A stretch of 64,000 nt of DNA, from positions 372,001 to 436,000 of the forward strand of contig NZ_LVJN01000015.1 in assembly GCF_002109495.1 (NCBI RefSeq), in the 5' to 3' direction. Position 1 is the first letter of the stretch, and each line of letters starts with the position of its first letter. The notes under the pieces are model-generated. The model made no database searches. It was not told the origin of the DNA and saw nothing but the letters and a program-made list of their open reading frames with translations. A program made the translations under genes and the position numbers. This document shows positions 26,935 through 36,409 of this stretch, piece after piece. Source of the stretch: Magnetofaba australis IT-1 (lineage in GTDB: Bacteria; Pseudomonadota; Magnetococcia; Magnetococcales; Magnetococcaceae).

Positions 26935-27569
26935 GCGGCGCGATACCTCCGGATCATCAGATGGTCTTCCCGCTGGCCCAGACTGAGCCAGCGGAACAGC
27001 ACGCGGAACATGCGCGACAGCCCTTCGCGCTCGCGGGTGACGCGGGTTTCAAAGCGGTAAGAGTGGGGACCGCCCGGCAGCGCCGCCGTCAGCTTCTCCA
27101 CCCCCTGTGGCGGTTCGCCCAGGGCGATGAAGCGCGGATGGGTGAGAAAGCGCAGCGCTGAATCGGGGTCCGATTCGTACAGCAGCTTGGGTTGCTCCTG
27201 ATCCACTGATTCGCGCATCTCGTAGCGTTGGGTGATCTTGTGCAGTTGCAGGCGACGGGTCACGGTGGTCTCCGCCAGCAGCTTGTCAGGGAGCCAGTCG
27301 CGCTGATGCAGGACGCGGAAATGGTAGGTGAGGCGAATGGGTTCGCCGCGCGCCAGCAGATCGCGGATCTGGGTGATTAGATCGTCATGCAGGGCGGTTT
27401 GGGCGTAGAGCTTGCCGCCGTTGATGGTGAGTTCGGTGGCGGCGATGAAGGCGTTCTGCTGCTGTTGGTCGCGCTGTTGCACGATGGCCAGAAACAGCAG
27501 CAACAGAGCGGCCAGAGCGATGAGAAACAGGAGCCGACGCCCCATGGATGCAACGGCGGGGGGCGTCAT
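26931..27569 (-). CDS. DUF4390 membrane-anchored protein
   Basis: 212 residues. A membrane helix near 10-30 (LLFLIALAALLLLFLAIV) anchors an outside domain with a DUF4390 pattern: LTINGGKLYAQTALHDDLITQIRDLLARGEPIRLTYHF, then VTRRLQLHKITQRY, then YRFETRV near the end. DUF4390 genes often precede ntrY, as here, but the function is unknown. It starts 19 bases after lpxC with GGGAG upstream, and its stop overlaps the ntrY start. Confidence 0.85.
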   Translation of the reverse strand: MTPPAVASMGRRLLFLIALAALLLLFLAIVQQRDQQQQNAFIAATELTINGGKLYAQTALHDDLITQIRDLLARGEPIRLTYHFRVLHQRDWLPDKLLAETTVTRRLQLHKITQRYEMRESVDQEQPKLLYESDPDSALRFLTHPRFIALGEPPQGVEKLTAALPGGPHSYRFETRVTREREGLSRMFRVLFRWLSLGQREDHLMIRRYRAA

Positions 27570-27588
27570 GGCGCGTCGGCTCCCGCTG

Positions 27589-28620
27589 TTAGCAGGAGAG
27601 TCCCACCGGCGCGGTGGTCAGCGCCGGAGCGGCGGCCGGGGCGTGCAGGGGTTCATTCAACTCCACGAACTCCCAGGCGTCGCGGGTGGCGGCCAGTTTG
27701 CGCAGCAATTCATTATTGAGCGCATGGCCGGAGCGCACGCCATCGAAACAGCCGATGATGGGGTGGCCCAGCAGATAGAGATCGCCGATGGCGTCCATTA
27801 TCTTGTGGCGCACGAACTCGTTTTCGTAACGCAGACCGCCTTCGTTGAGGATGCGGAAATCGCCGATGGCGATGGCGTTCTCCAGCGACGCGCCCCGGGC
27901 CAGACCCATGGATTGCAGCGCTTCGACCTCTTTGAGGAAACCGAAGGTGCGCGCGCGGCTGATCTCTTTGACAAACGCCGTCTCGCTCAATTGGATCTCC
28001 GCGCCCTGACGACCCAGCATGGGGTGGTCGAAGTCCAACATGAAGCGCAGGGCGAAGCCATCGCCGGGCTCGAAACGGGCCGATTTGTCGCCCGCCTCCA
28101 CGGAGATCGCCTTCTTGATGCGGATATAGCGGCGCGGCGCTTTCTGTTCGGTCAGCCCGGCGCACTGGATCAGGAATACGAAGGGGGCGGCGCTGCCATC
28201 CATGATGGGCGCTTCCGGGCCGTCCACGTCGACAAAGGCGTTGTCCACGCCCAGTCCGGCGAAGGCGGACATCAGGTGTTCGATGGTGGAGATGCTCTCG
28301 CCGCGCTCGTTGGCCAGGGTGGTGCACAGGCGGGTGTCGGAGACTTGATCGGCGTGGGCGGAGATCCAGCTATCGTCCAGATCGGTGCGATGAAATACGA
28401 TGCCGCTGTTCTCGGGCGCCGGGCGCAGGGTCATATGGACCTTTTCACCACTGTGGAGGCCGATGCCGGTGCAACGAATCGTATTTTTCAGCGTGCGTTG
28501 AAAGACCATGGCTCTATCCATTCTCGCGGATGCGCCGTTGGATGGCGTGGCCTGGTCGGGGTCGCCATCGTCGGCTTGTGACGCCTTTACGCCAAAATCC
28601 TGAACAGGGATCGTCGACAT
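27589..28620 (-). CDS. lpxC: UDP-3-O-acyl-N-acetylglucosamine deacetylase
   Basis: 343 residues from the ATG at 28620, which has a good AGGAG; a shorter start at 28512 ([10 protein letters not shown]) would match the usual LpxC N-terminus, so about 35 extra residues may be added. LpxC removes acetate in the first committed step of lipid A synthesis. Zinc ligands and catalytic residues are visible in [42 protein letters not shown] and [10 protein letters not shown]. It follows ftsZ, as in many dcw clusters, after a 257-base gap that holds a large inverted repeat and an AT-rich leader. Confidence 0.96.
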   Translation of the reverse strand: MSTIPVQDFGVKASQADDGDPDQATPSNGASARMDRAMVFQRTLKNTIRCTGIGLHSGEKVHMTLRPAPENSGIVFHRTDLDDSWISAHADQVSDTRLCTTLANERGESISTIEHLMSAFAGLGVDNAFVDVDGPEAPIMDGSAAPFVFLIQCAGLTEQKAPRRYIRIKKAISVEAGDKSARFEPGDGFALRFMLDFDHPMLGRQGAEIQLSETAFVKEISRARTFGFLKEVEALQSMGLARGASLENAIAIGDFRILNEGGLRYENEFVRHKIMDAIGDLYLLGHPIIGCFDGVRSGHALNNELLRKLAATRDAWEFVELNEPLHAPAAAPALTTAPVGLSC

Positions 28621-28815
28621 TCCGACAATCTCCTGCCGCTCCCAGGGGGATTGGCGCTGCTGAGTCACAAGCATGCATAAAGCGTGCTATTTTATGTTAA
28701 CTACACTATTTTCTCACGCTCACAATATCAGGAAACACTGATTATCGAATGGATTGCAACGAAAAAGTTCCCGGAGATTGGGAAGAGCGTGGGGGAAAAA
28801 CGGTCATACTGGGGA

Positions 28816-28865
28816 TTTCCCGTCGCGCGGTCAAGCAAATTCTCGGCTCGCCGCGCGACGGGAAA
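28816..28865. repeat. Perfect 15-bp inverted repeat after ftsZ
   Basis: Arms TTTCCCGTCGCGCGG and CCGCGCGACGGGAAA with a 20-base loop, 12 bases past the ftsZ stop. On the minus strand a TTTTT run follows about 15 bases later, so it could end or stabilise ftsZ mRNA. The distance from stem to T-run is unlike a standard terminator. Confidence 0.7.
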
Positions 28866-28877
28866 CGCTCCCAAAGG

Positions 28878-30251
28878 TCAGTCCATCTGCCGACGCAGGA
28901 AGGTGGGGACGTCGAAATCCTGCTCGTTATTGTCGCTCATTTCATTGCGATTGACCTTGATGTCGCTCATCTGCGGACGACGGCGACCCGGACGGTTGCT
29001 GCGCAGCTCATGCACGCCCGCTTGATCGGCGCCCTGGTTGGGCATTTCGAACTCGGCGGGGGTGGGCAGAGTATAGGCTTGGGGAGCCTCAGCGGCGGGA
29101 GCGGCAGGCTGTTGCTGGGCCACGGGCGCCTGCGGCTGCTGGGTCTGCACGTTGTGGGTCATGCCCGAGGCGGGCTGCGGCTGATTGTATTTTTGATTCA
29201 GGTGCGCGTTCATGGCGGCTTGGCGCTGGGCCACGGCCTGGGGCAGAGGCTGCACGTTGGCGGCCTGGGCGTTGGGGAAGGCCAGCTGCTCGGCCTTGCC
29301 GATGCCGGTGGCCACCACGGTCACGCGCACGCTGTCCTCCATGCGTTCGTCGAGCACCGCGCCAAACACGATGTTGGCGTCTTCGTGGGCCAGATCGCGC
29401 ACCACAGAAGCGGCTTCGTCGATCTCCTGCAGGGCCATGTTGTAGCCGCCGGTGATGTTGATCAGCACGCCGCGGGCGCCCTGGATGGTGACATCGTCCA
29501 GCAGCGGGCTGGAGATGGCGTTGGTGGCCGCTTCCAGCGCACGGGAGTCTCCGGTGGCTTCGGCCGCGCCCATCATCGCTTGGCCCATCTCCTCCATCAC
29601 CGTGCGCACGTCGGCGAAGTCCACGTTGATGAGGCCGGGGATGGTGATCAGGTCGGTGATGCCGCGCACTGCTTGATGCAGCACGTCGTCGGCTTTGCGG
29701 AAGGCTTCGATCATGGTGGTGTTCTTGCCCACCACCGACAGCAGCTTCTGATTGGGGATAGCGATCACGGTGTCCACGTGTTCGCGCAGCATGTCCAGAC
29801 CCTCATCGGCGAAGCGCATGCGCTTTTTGCCTTCGAAGTGGAACGGCTTGGTCACCACCGCCACGGTGAGGATGCCCATCTCTTTGGCGGTTTTGGCGAT
29901 GATGGGGGCTGCGCCGGTGCCGGTGCCGCCGCCCATGCCGGCGGTGATGAACACCATGTCGGAGTCCGTTAGCGCTTCTCTGATGCGCTCTTCGGATTCA
30001 CGCGCGGCGTTCATGCCCACTTCGGGCTTGGCGCCAGCGCCCAGGCCGCGAGTGACCTCGGCGCCGATCTGAATGCGGGTGGTCGCCAGGTTGCGCTGCA
30101 GCGCCTGGGCGTCGGTGTTGCAAACGATAAACTCCACGCCCTCGAGTTGGGCCTGGATCATGTTGTTCACGGCGTTGCCGCCGCCGCCGCCGACGCCGAC
30201 GACCTTGATACGGGCGTCCATTTCGTCCGTGTGTGCAAACTCAAAGTTCAT
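28878..30251 (-). CDS. ftsZ: Cell division protein FtsZ
   Basis: 457 residues from the ATG at 30251, with GGGGGAAG upstream. FtsZ is the tubulin-like GTPase that forms the division ring. The GTP-binding VGVGGGGGNAVNNMI, the signature GGGTGTGAAP and the synergy region are intact. After the globular part (about residue 320) comes a long glutamine/proline/alanine-rich linker (QQPQAPVAQQQPAAPA). The conserved C-terminal peptide FDVPTFLRRQ, which binds FtsA and ZipA-type partners, closes the protein. The frame upstream to 30497 is not FtsZ-like. Confidence 0.98.
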   Translation of the reverse strand: MNFEFAHTDEMDARIKVVGVGGGGGNAVNNMIQAQLEGVEFIVCNTDAQALQRNLATTRIQIGAEVTRGLGAGAKPEVGMNAARESEERIREALTDSDMVFITAGMGGGTGTGAAPIIAKTAKEMGILTVAVVTKPFHFEGKKRMRFADEGLDMLREHVDTVIAIPNQKLLSVVGKNTTMIEAFRKADDVLHQAVRGITDLITIPGLINVDFADVRTVMEEMGQAMMGAAEATGDSRALEAATNAISSPLLDDVTIQGARGVLINITGGYNMALQEIDEAASVVRDLAHEDANIVFGAVLDERMEDSVRVTVVATGIGKAEQLAFPNAQAANVQPLPQAVAQRQAAMNAHLNQKYNQPQPASGMTHNVQTQQPQAPVAQQQPAAPAAEAPQAYTLPTPAEFEMPNQGADQAGVHELRSNRPGRRRPQMSDIKVNRNEMSDNNEQDFDVPTFLRRQMD

Positions 30252-30336
30252 TTTCTTCCCCCTATGCCCGACCCGGCAAGTCTGCGCTGACCTGTGAATT
30301 GATTTTTGTGACTGCGAAATTTCTTGTTTGCTGCTT

Positions 30337-31578
30337 TTAGAATGCGCCGTTGAACCAATTGCGCATGCGCTGCAACACCGAAGCGGCCCCCCCGGTATGC
30401 TCCGGGTCGTAGCCGATTCGGGACGCGTCCCGACTGAATCGGTTGGCGTATTGCACCAGCCCCACGGCCGTAGAGTAGACCGGGCTGGAGACCACATCGG
30501 TGAGTCCGCCGAACCCTTGCGGGGGGCCGCGACGCACCGGCTTGTTGAAGACCTCTTCGGCCAATTCGGCCACGCCCTGGGTAATGGAGGCGCCGCCGGT
30601 CAAAACAATGCCCGCCGCAATCTGATCCTCAAATCCGGAGCGGACGATTTCGCGCTGCACCAGAGTGAACAACTCCTCGACGCGCGGTTCAATGATTTCC
30701 GCCAGGATGTGGCGCGCCAGTTGACGCGGCTGGCGGTCGCCAATGCTGGGCACTTCGATGGTCTCTTCGGGGTTGACCAGAGAGGCCAGGGCGCAGCCGT
30801 ATTTGCGTTTGAGCTGTTCGGCTTCGCGGGTGGGGGTGCGCAGCCCCACGGCGATGTCGTTGGTCATATGCTCGCCGCCGATGGCCAGCACGGCGGTGTG
30901 TTTGATGTGGCCGTCGGCGAAGATGGCGATGTCGGTGGTGCCGCCGCCGATATCCAGCAGGCAGACGCCCAGCTCTTTTTCATCCGAGGTCAGGCAGGCT
31001 TCGGAGGAGGCCAGTTGCTCGAGGATGATGTCGCCCACGTCCAGGCCACAGCGGTTGGCGCACTTGATGATGTTTTGCGCCGAGGCCACCGCGCCGGTGA
31101 CGATGTGCACCCGCGCCTCCAGGCGCACGCCGGACATGCCCAGGGGCTCCTTGATGCCGTCCTGGCCATCGAGGATGTACTCCTGCGGAATGATGTGCAG
31201 AATCTCGCGATCCATGGGGATGTTCTGCGCCCGTGCGGCGTCCAGCACCCGTTGGATGTCGTTATGGGTGACTTCGCCCTCTTTGGTGGCGACCACGCCA
31301 TTGGAGTTGGTGCTGCTGATGTGGGCTCCGGCGATGCCGGCGTAGACCATATTGATCTCCACGCCCGCCATCACTTCAGCCTCTTCCACCGCCATGCGCA
31401 TGGATTCGACGGTGGAGTCGATATCGATCACCACGCCTTTGCGCAGACCGCGTGAGGGGTGAGCGCCCAGGCCAATGATATCCACCCGCCCGTCCGGCTG
31501 CACGTCGGCGACGATGCAGCAGATCTTGGTGGTGCCGATATCCAAGCCAATGATGAGGTTTTGGTCGTTTCTGGCCAT
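30337..31578 (-). CDS. ftsA: Cell division protein FtsA
   Basis: 413 residues. The actin-like ATPase ties FtsZ to the membrane. Motifs: LIIGLDIGTTKICCIV (phosphate 1), LLDIGGGTTDIAIF (phosphate 2) and IVLTGGASITQGVAELA (adenosine). The C-terminal amphipathic membrane-targeting helix is LQRMRNWFNGAF. It lies 85 bases upstream of ftsZ and 246 bases downstream of ftsQ, an unusually wide gap for this pair. Confidence 0.98.
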   Translation of the reverse strand: MARNDQNLIIGLDIGTTKICCIVADVQPDGRVDIIGLGAHPSRGLRKGVVIDIDSTVESMRMAVEEAEVMAGVEINMVYAGIAGAHISSTNSNGVVATKEGEVTHNDIQRVLDAARAQNIPMDREILHIIPQEYILDGQDGIKEPLGMSGVRLEARVHIVTGAVASAQNIIKCANRCGLDVGDIILEQLASSEACLTSDEKELGVCLLDIGGGTTDIAIFADGHIKHTAVLAIGGEHMTNDIAVGLRTPTREAEQLKRKYGCALASLVNPEETIEVPSIGDRQPRQLARHILAEIIEPRVEELFTLVQREIVRSGFEDQIAAGIVLTGGASITQGVAELAEEVFNKPVRRGPPQGFGGLTDVVSSPVYSTAVGLVQYANRFSRDASRIGYDPEHTGGAASVLQRMRNWFNGAF

Positions 31579-31824
31579 ATTCCATCCAGCCGGGGGTTGC
31601 TCGATCGCTCTTTAGAAAAGCATGAAAAGCGGCGCGACAAAAGCGTTAAAGAACTTTTTGCGAGCTGTCGATCAATCCCGGTCTATGACTCCGCGTCAAT
31701 GGTGTGATCCCCGTCCCACGTCCCAGTGCGTGGGGGCCATCCTGCAATCCCTTGTCAGGCCAAAGTTTGCGCAATGCGCAATCGCTGGCGCGGCCCAAGC
31801 CAGCGTGATCCGACGAGCGGTGGA
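31579..31824 (-). other. Structured spacer between ftsQ and ftsA
   Basis: No gene. The minus strand holds several short hairpins (CGCTGGC with GCCAGCG, CCCACG with CGTGGG) and a weak promoter-like TTGACG about 125 bases before ftsA. It may hold an internal ftsAZ promoter, but no clear minus-10 box was found. Confidence 0.3.
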
Positions 31825-32547
31825 TTAGCCGGTGCGTGGACCGGACTCCTCCTTCTCCAACGGGCGCACCGCTGCGCGTCCCGCCACCCGCAGATCCACC
31901 TGCCGGATCCGCCGATCCAGTATTCTGTACCGATTCTGCAAGGCGTTCAACAGCTTCAATTCACTTTCCAACCGATTCGACAACAAAAGGCGCACTCCTT
32001 CGCGGGTATACAGCACCCAGCGGCCGCCGGGCAGAGCGGTGACTTCGGACAATCGGGTTTTGAGCCAGGGGCGCTCTTCCAGCGCCGTCATGAACTGGGT
32101 GACGCGCTCGGGACGCTCATTGGGGGCGCTGAAATCGTCGGTGATCACCGGCAGAATCAGCGGGTCGCCGGGTTCGGCGGCCTTGATGCGGCGCCCGGCT
32201 TCATCCAGCAGATAGAGGGTTTCGCCTTCGCGGCTCATACACAGCGCGCGTTTTTCGGTGAGGTTGATGTCCAGCGTGCTGGGGAAGCGGCGCGACACTT
32301 GCGCCTCCTTCACCCACGGACGCTCCAGCAGCGCGGTGCGCAGCGCAATGGGGTCGATGCGCAGCATGTTGCGGGCTTTATCGATGCCCAATGCGCTGAC
32401 GGTCGCCTCCACATCGGTGTGTAGCGCGCCCTCGATGCGAATCTCCTGCAGCGGGAAGCGACCCGGCGCGTGGGCGGCCTGCCAGCCGAATACGGCGGCG
32501 GCGGCCAGTACGATGAACAGCGCGCCGATGAGGGTGGAGCGGGTCAT
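31825..32547 (-). CDS. ftsQ: Cell division protein FtsQ
   Basis: 240 residues. A short cytoplasmic start and one membrane helix (about 7-24, IGALFIVLAAAAVFGW) are followed by a POTRA domain beginning PLQEIRIEGALHTD and an FtsQ-type domain (INLTEKRALCM, then GRWVLYTREGVRLLL). It links the early and late division proteins with FtsL and FtsB. Its ATG overlaps the ddl stop by four bases. Confidence 0.95.
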   Translation of the reverse strand: MTRSTLIGALFIVLAAAAVFGWQAAHAPGRFPLQEIRIEGALHTDVEATVSALGIDKARNMLRIDPIALRTALLERPWVKEAQVSRRFPSTLDINLTEKRALCMSREGETLYLLDEAGRRIKAAEPGDPLILPVITDDFSAPNERPERVTQFMTALEERPWLKTRLSEVTALPGGRWVLYTREGVRLLLSNRLESELKLLNALQNRYRILDRRIRQVDLRVAGRAAVRPLEKEESGPRTG

Positions 32548-33473
32548 GCGCGGCTCCAGGCCGAGGCCAGAATGCGCTCGGCCAGCTCATCGAAGGGGAT
32601 GCCGGCGGCGGCGGCGGATTGCGGCGCCAGACTCAGTTCGGTGAGGCCCGGGATGGTGTTGGCTTCCAGCAGCCAGGGGGCGTCGTCGGCGTCGAGCATG
32701 AAGTCGACCCGCGCCAGTCCGTGGCAGCCTAGGGCGTGATACGCCGCTACGCCGATTTCGCCCACGCGCCGGGCCACGGCCTCATCCAGGCCGGGGGGCG
32801 GAATCAGATACTCGGTGCAGCCCTTGGTGTACTTGTTGCGGTAGTCGTAGAAGCCCTCTTTGGGGCGAATTTCGATCAGCGGCAGCGCCTCGCCATCGAG
32901 GATGGTGAGGGTGAGCTCGCGGCCTGTGATCGCCTGTTCGGCCAGCACCCGGGGCGAGACTTCGGCGGCGGCGGCGAGGGCTTGTTTCAGTCCGTCGGCG
33001 TCATTGGCGCGGCTGACGCCGACGCTGGAGCCATTGGCCAGGGGTTTGATGAAAAGGGGGAAGCTCAGACCATCGATGTGGTCGGGGGCGTGAGCGGGGT
33101 CGTCGATGCGCAATTCGCGCCAGGGCGGGGTGGGCAATCCGCCATCGGCGAACAGGCGTTTGCTGATGGCCTTGTCCATGCAGATGGCCGAGGCGGCCAC
33201 GCCGGAGCCGGTATAGGGCAGCCCCATCACCTCCAGCAAACCTTGCACCGCGCCATCTTCACCGTAAGTGCCGTGCAGGGCGATCACCACTACGTCGACA
33301 TGGGCGTCGCGCAGTTGGGCTGGCAGGTCGCGGGTGGGATCGATGACGACCACATCGTGGCCGCGACGAGTCAACGCCGCGCGCAGGGCTTCGCCGCTGC
33401 GCAGGCTCACCTCGCGTTCAGCGGACAGGCCGCCCATCAACAATCCTATGCGTCCAGCGTCTTGCTGCGCCAT
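32544..33473 (-). CDS. ddl: D-alanine-D-alanine ligase
   Basis: 309 residues from the ATG at 33473 with AGGGGAG upstream. An ATP-grasp enzyme that makes the D-Ala-D-Ala end of the peptidoglycan stem. LMGGLSAEREVSLRSG at the N-terminus, LHGTYGEDGAVQGLLEVMGLPYTG, PLANGSSVGVSR and DFMLDADDAPWLLEANTIPGLTELS are diagnostic. It lies between murB and ftsQ in the classic order. Confidence 0.97.
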   Translation of the reverse strand: MAQQDAGRIGLLMGGLSAEREVSLRSGEALRAALTRRGHDVVVIDPTRDLPAQLRDAHVDVVVIALHGTYGEDGAVQGLLEVMGLPYTGSGVAASAICMDKAISKRLFADGGLPTPPWRELRIDDPAHAPDHIDGLSFPLFIKPLANGSSVGVSRANDADGLKQALAAAAEVSPRVLAEQAITGRELTLTILDGEALPLIEIRPKEGFYDYRNKYTKGCTEYLIPPPGLDEAVARRVGEIGVAAYHALGCHGLARVDFMLDADDAPWLLEANTIPGLTELSLAPQSAAAAGIPFDELAERILASAWSRA

Positions 33474-33592
33474 GACCGCTCCCCTGTAGCCCGTGCGTTG
33501 TGCTGTTATCGGGCCGACCCCAACCAAAACTCTGCGAACCTGCCAAATTCACTCAAACCCTGCGCCGGTGACTGTTCGGCGCGGGTATTCTT

Positions 33593-34534
33593 CTAATCTG
33601 CATCAAGCGGCGGCTCCGTGACCAGCCGATGGCGCTCCACCAATCCCACTTCCAGCGTCAGGTCCACTCCCGTGACGGATTTGACCTGGTGGCGCGTTAG
33701 ATCAATCAAAGCGCGCATGTCCGAGGCCCGGGCGCCGCCGCGATTGACAAAAAAATTACTGTGCTTCTCCGAGATCTGCGCCGCGCCGATGGCGTGGCCG
33801 CGCAGTCCGGCTTGGTCGATCAGGCGCCAGGCGCTGTGGCCCGGCGGATTGCGAAACACGCTGCCCGCGCTGGGAAACGCCAGCGGCTGGGCGTTGGTGC
33901 GTTTGCGATTGTTCACCCGCATGCGTTGCCGAATCGCTTCCGGGTCATCCCGCCTCAGGGTAAACTGGGCGGAGACAAACAGCCAATCCTTGGGCGCGCT
34001 GGTGGCGCGATAGCGCATCCCCAGCGCGTCAACATCCAACGTGTGCAGGGCGCCGTCGGGGTCCATCAGGGTGGCGGTTGCGACGATGTCGCGCATCTGC
34101 CCGCCGTAGGCCCCGGCGTTCATACGCAGCGCCCCGCCCAACGAGCCGGGAATGCCGCACAAAAATTCGGCCCCGCTCAAGCCGTTGCGGCGCGCAAAGT
34201 GGGCCAGCGCGCGGGTGTCTGCTCCGGCTTCGGCTTCGATGCGCGCATCCTGATCATCTGCGCAAATGAAACTTATCCGCTGCAAACCGCCACACAGCGT
34301 AACGGCGACGCCATCAAATCCGTCATCATTGATGAGCAGGTTGCTGCCGCCGCCCAGCAAGAGAACCGGGATATCGCTCGGCCAGGCGCGTCGCCAAAGC
34401 GCCAGATCGTCTAAATTCTGTGGAGAAAACAGCCATTTGGCAGGGCCGCCCATGCGCCATGTACAGCGATCGGCGAGAAGCGCCCCGGACGCAACCTGAG
34501 TTTGCAAACTCGCAATGGGAAACGCGCCACTCAC
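33593..34534 (-). CDS. murB: UDP-N-acetylenolpyruvoylglucosamine reductase
   Basis: 313 residues from a GTG start at 34534 with GAGGGGG about 12 bases upstream. The FAD enzyme reduces enolpyruvyl-UDP-GlcNAc to UDP-MurNAc. FAD-binding LLGGGSNLLINDDGF, GAEFLCGIPGSLGGALRMNAGAYG and the C-terminal AGSVFRNPPG with its catalytic serine are present. It lies 119 bases before ddl. Confidence 0.96.
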   Translation of the reverse strand: MSGAFPIASLQTQVASGALLADRCTWRMGGPAKWLFSPQNLDDLALWRRAWPSDIPVLLLGGGSNLLINDDGFDGVAVTLCGGLQRISFICADDQDARIEAEAGADTRALAHFARRNGLSGAEFLCGIPGSLGGALRMNAGAYGGQMRDIVATATLMDPDGALHTLDVDALGMRYRATSAPKDWLFVSAQFTLRRDDPEAIRQRMRVNNRKRTNAQPLAFPSAGSVFRNPPGHSAWRLIDQAGLRGHAIGAAQISEKHSNFFVNRGGARASDMRALIDLTRHQVKSVTGVDLTLEVGLVERHRLVTEPPLDAD

Positions 34535-34735
34535 GCTGAAAATGCCCCCTCATTCTTTTACACTAAAAAACCATATCGCCGAAGGGGTGTTCTGCACCCT
34601 TGCCTAAATTTCTGCGCAAGCCGTTGCATCAGGGGCGTATTTTTTTCGCCTCGGCCCCTTCAAGCTACCGGAATCAGCGGTCTAAACCCCTCAACAGGCT
34701 GCGCAAAATTCCGCTGATTCCCCACCAAGGCGCGC
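34535..34735 (-). other. Structured spacer between murC and murB
   Basis: No gene. Perfect 11-bp arms GGAATCAGCGG (34670-34680) and CCGCTGATTCC (34711-34721) form a long stem just after murC. Two smaller stems (GGGGC/GCCCC around an A-rich loop, and AAGGGTG/CACCC) follow. It could be a processing or attenuation site inside the operon. Confidence 0.4.
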
Positions 34736-36142
34736 TTATACCGTCAATCCGGCGGCGAACTGGCGCGCCCGCGCGCTGATATCCCCGGCGCCCAGGAACA
34801 CCAGCACATCGCCCGCCTGCAGCGCGCCGTCCAGATCCCGCCCCCAGGCGTGGTCGGCGGGCAGCGGCAGGGTTGGCGCGCCGCTGCGCTCGGCGATACC
34901 CTCCATCAGCAGCTCCTGCCCGCGCTCGCCGATGGGCCCCTCCGGCGGCGTCTCCCCGGCGCGGTAGATGGCGTCCACCAGCACCAGATCGGCTTGCTTG
35001 AAGCAGCTCTGGAACTCCTCCAGATGGTCGCGCACGCGGGAGAAGCGGTGGGGTTGGAACACCGCCGTCAGCCGCCGATTGGGGTAGCCCGCGCGCACCG
35101 CCTCCAGGGTGGCGGCGATCTCCACCGGGTGGTGGCCATAGTCGTCGATCACCACCAGATCAGCGGCCTCATGCAGCAGATCAAAGCGGCGCTGCACCCC
35201 TTTGAAGCGCGACAGGGTGCGCGCGATCACCGGCCAGGGCACGGCCAGCTCCCGCGCGCAGGCGATGGCCGCCAGGGTGTTGGCCACATTGTGGCGACCG
35301 GGCAGGGTGAGGGTGATGGGGCCGAAGGTCTCCACCGCGCCGCACTGAGGATCCTGTCTGCGCACGGTGAAGTGGGTGCGCACCCCCTCCTGACGGATAT
35401 CCACCGCGCGCACGTCGGCGGCTTCGTCCAGGCCGTAGGTGATGACCCGCTTATCCGCCAGTTTGCGCGCCAAGGCGGCGGTCTCCGGGTGGTCCTGACA
35501 CAGCACCGCCAGGCCGTAGAAGGGGATTTTGGAGACGAACTGCAAGAAGGCGTCGCGCACGGCGTTGAAGTCGCCGTAGTGCTCCATATGCTCCGGGTCC
35601 ATATTGGTCACCACCGCGATGGTGGGGGTGAGCTTGAGGAAGGAGCCGTCGGACTCGTCGGCCTCGGTGACCAGAAACTCCCCTTCGCCATGGCGGGCGT
35701 TGCTGCCCAGCGCTTTGACGATGCCGCCGTTGACCACGGTGGGGTCCATGCCCGCTTCGTCCAGCAGGGCGGCGGTGAGCGAGGTGGTGGTGGTCTTGCC
35801 GTGGGTGCCGGCGATGGCCACGCCGCGCTTCAGGCGCATCAGCTCGGCTAGCATCTCGGCGCGGCGCACCACCGGAATGCGGTGGGCCCGCGCGGCCATC
35901 ACCTCCGGGTTGTCCGGCGTCACCGCCGAGGAGATGACGATGGCGTCGGCGCCCTCCACCTGCTCGGCGCTGTGGCCTTTTTGAATGCGCGCCCCCAGGC
36001 TGCGCAGGCGCAGCACGTTGGCGTTCTCCGACAGGTCCGAGCCGGTGATGCGATAGCCCAGATTGAGCAGCACCTCGGCAATGCCGCTCATGCCGATGCC
36101 GCCGATGCCCACAAAGTGGAGTGTGCGAATGCCCGCGTACAT
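34736..36142 (-). CDS. murC: UDP-N-acetylmuramate-L-alanine ligase
   Basis: 468 residues with AAGGAG before the ATG. It adds the first stem residue to UDP-MurNAc. IRTLHFVGIGGIGMSGIAEVL starts the UDP-binding domain, GTHGKTTTTSLTAALL is the ATP loop, VTEADESDGSFL is the metal-binding part, and RFDLLHEAADLVVIDDYGHHP opens the C-terminal domain. Confidence 0.98.
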   Translation of the reverse strand: MYAGIRTLHFVGIGGIGMSGIAEVLLNLGYRITGSDLSENANVLRLRSLGARIQKGHSAEQVEGADAIVISSAVTPDNPEVMAARAHRIPVVRRAEMLAELMRLKRGVAIAGTHGKTTTTSLTAALLDEAGMDPTVVNGGIVKALGSNARHGEGEFLVTEADESDGSFLKLTPTIAVVTNMDPEHMEHYGDFNAVRDAFLQFVSKIPFYGLAVLCQDHPETAALARKLADKRVITYGLDEAADVRAVDIRQEGVRTHFTVRRQDPQCGAVETFGPITLTLPGRHNVANTLAAIACARELAVPWPVIARTLSRFKGVQRRFDLLHEAADLVVIDDYGHHPVEIAATLEAVRAGYPNRRLTAVFQPHRFSRVRDHLEEFQSCFKQADLVLVDAIYRAGETPPEGPIGERGQELLMEGIAERSGAPTLPLPADHAWGRDLDGALQAGDVLVFLGAGDISARARQFAAGLTV

Positions 36143-36192
36143 GGAGACTCCTTAACGGAATCCTGTCTTTGCAGGATGAAAAGATTGAAAAT

Positions 36193-36407
36193 AGAAGATA
36201 TTGAGGTCTGTGCCCTCAAACTCCCTTAAGATCAACAGCCAAACCGTGATTCGGGCCATCCACCCCCGCCGGCCCCCTCACCCTTCGGGCCCGCTGCGCG
36301 AGTCCGATTCAGCAATCCTGCCGAATCGTGGGCGCTGCCCACACCCGCTGGGGGCGCGGCCCCCAGACCCCGGAAAGTTGGGCCATAAATGTCCCAACTT
36401 TCCCCCT
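36193..36407 (-). repeat. Intergenic hairpin repeat, copy 4
   Basis: Reads on the minus strand, in the murG to murC gap. Parts: a GGAAAGTTGGG/CCCAACTTTCC stem (36372-36403) directly after murG; a GGGGGC hairpin; an 80-bp GATTCGG-CCGAATC module (36248-36327) in the copy-2 orientation as read on the plus strand; a worn GAGGG hairpin; and AATATCTTC as the end. Confidence 0.8.
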
Positions 36408-36409
36408 GT

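Noticed and set aside
28749-29972. 407-residue plus-strand frame opposite ftsZ
   Set aside because: It is the antisense of a clearly conserved ftsZ; long antisense frames are expected in GC-rich DNA.
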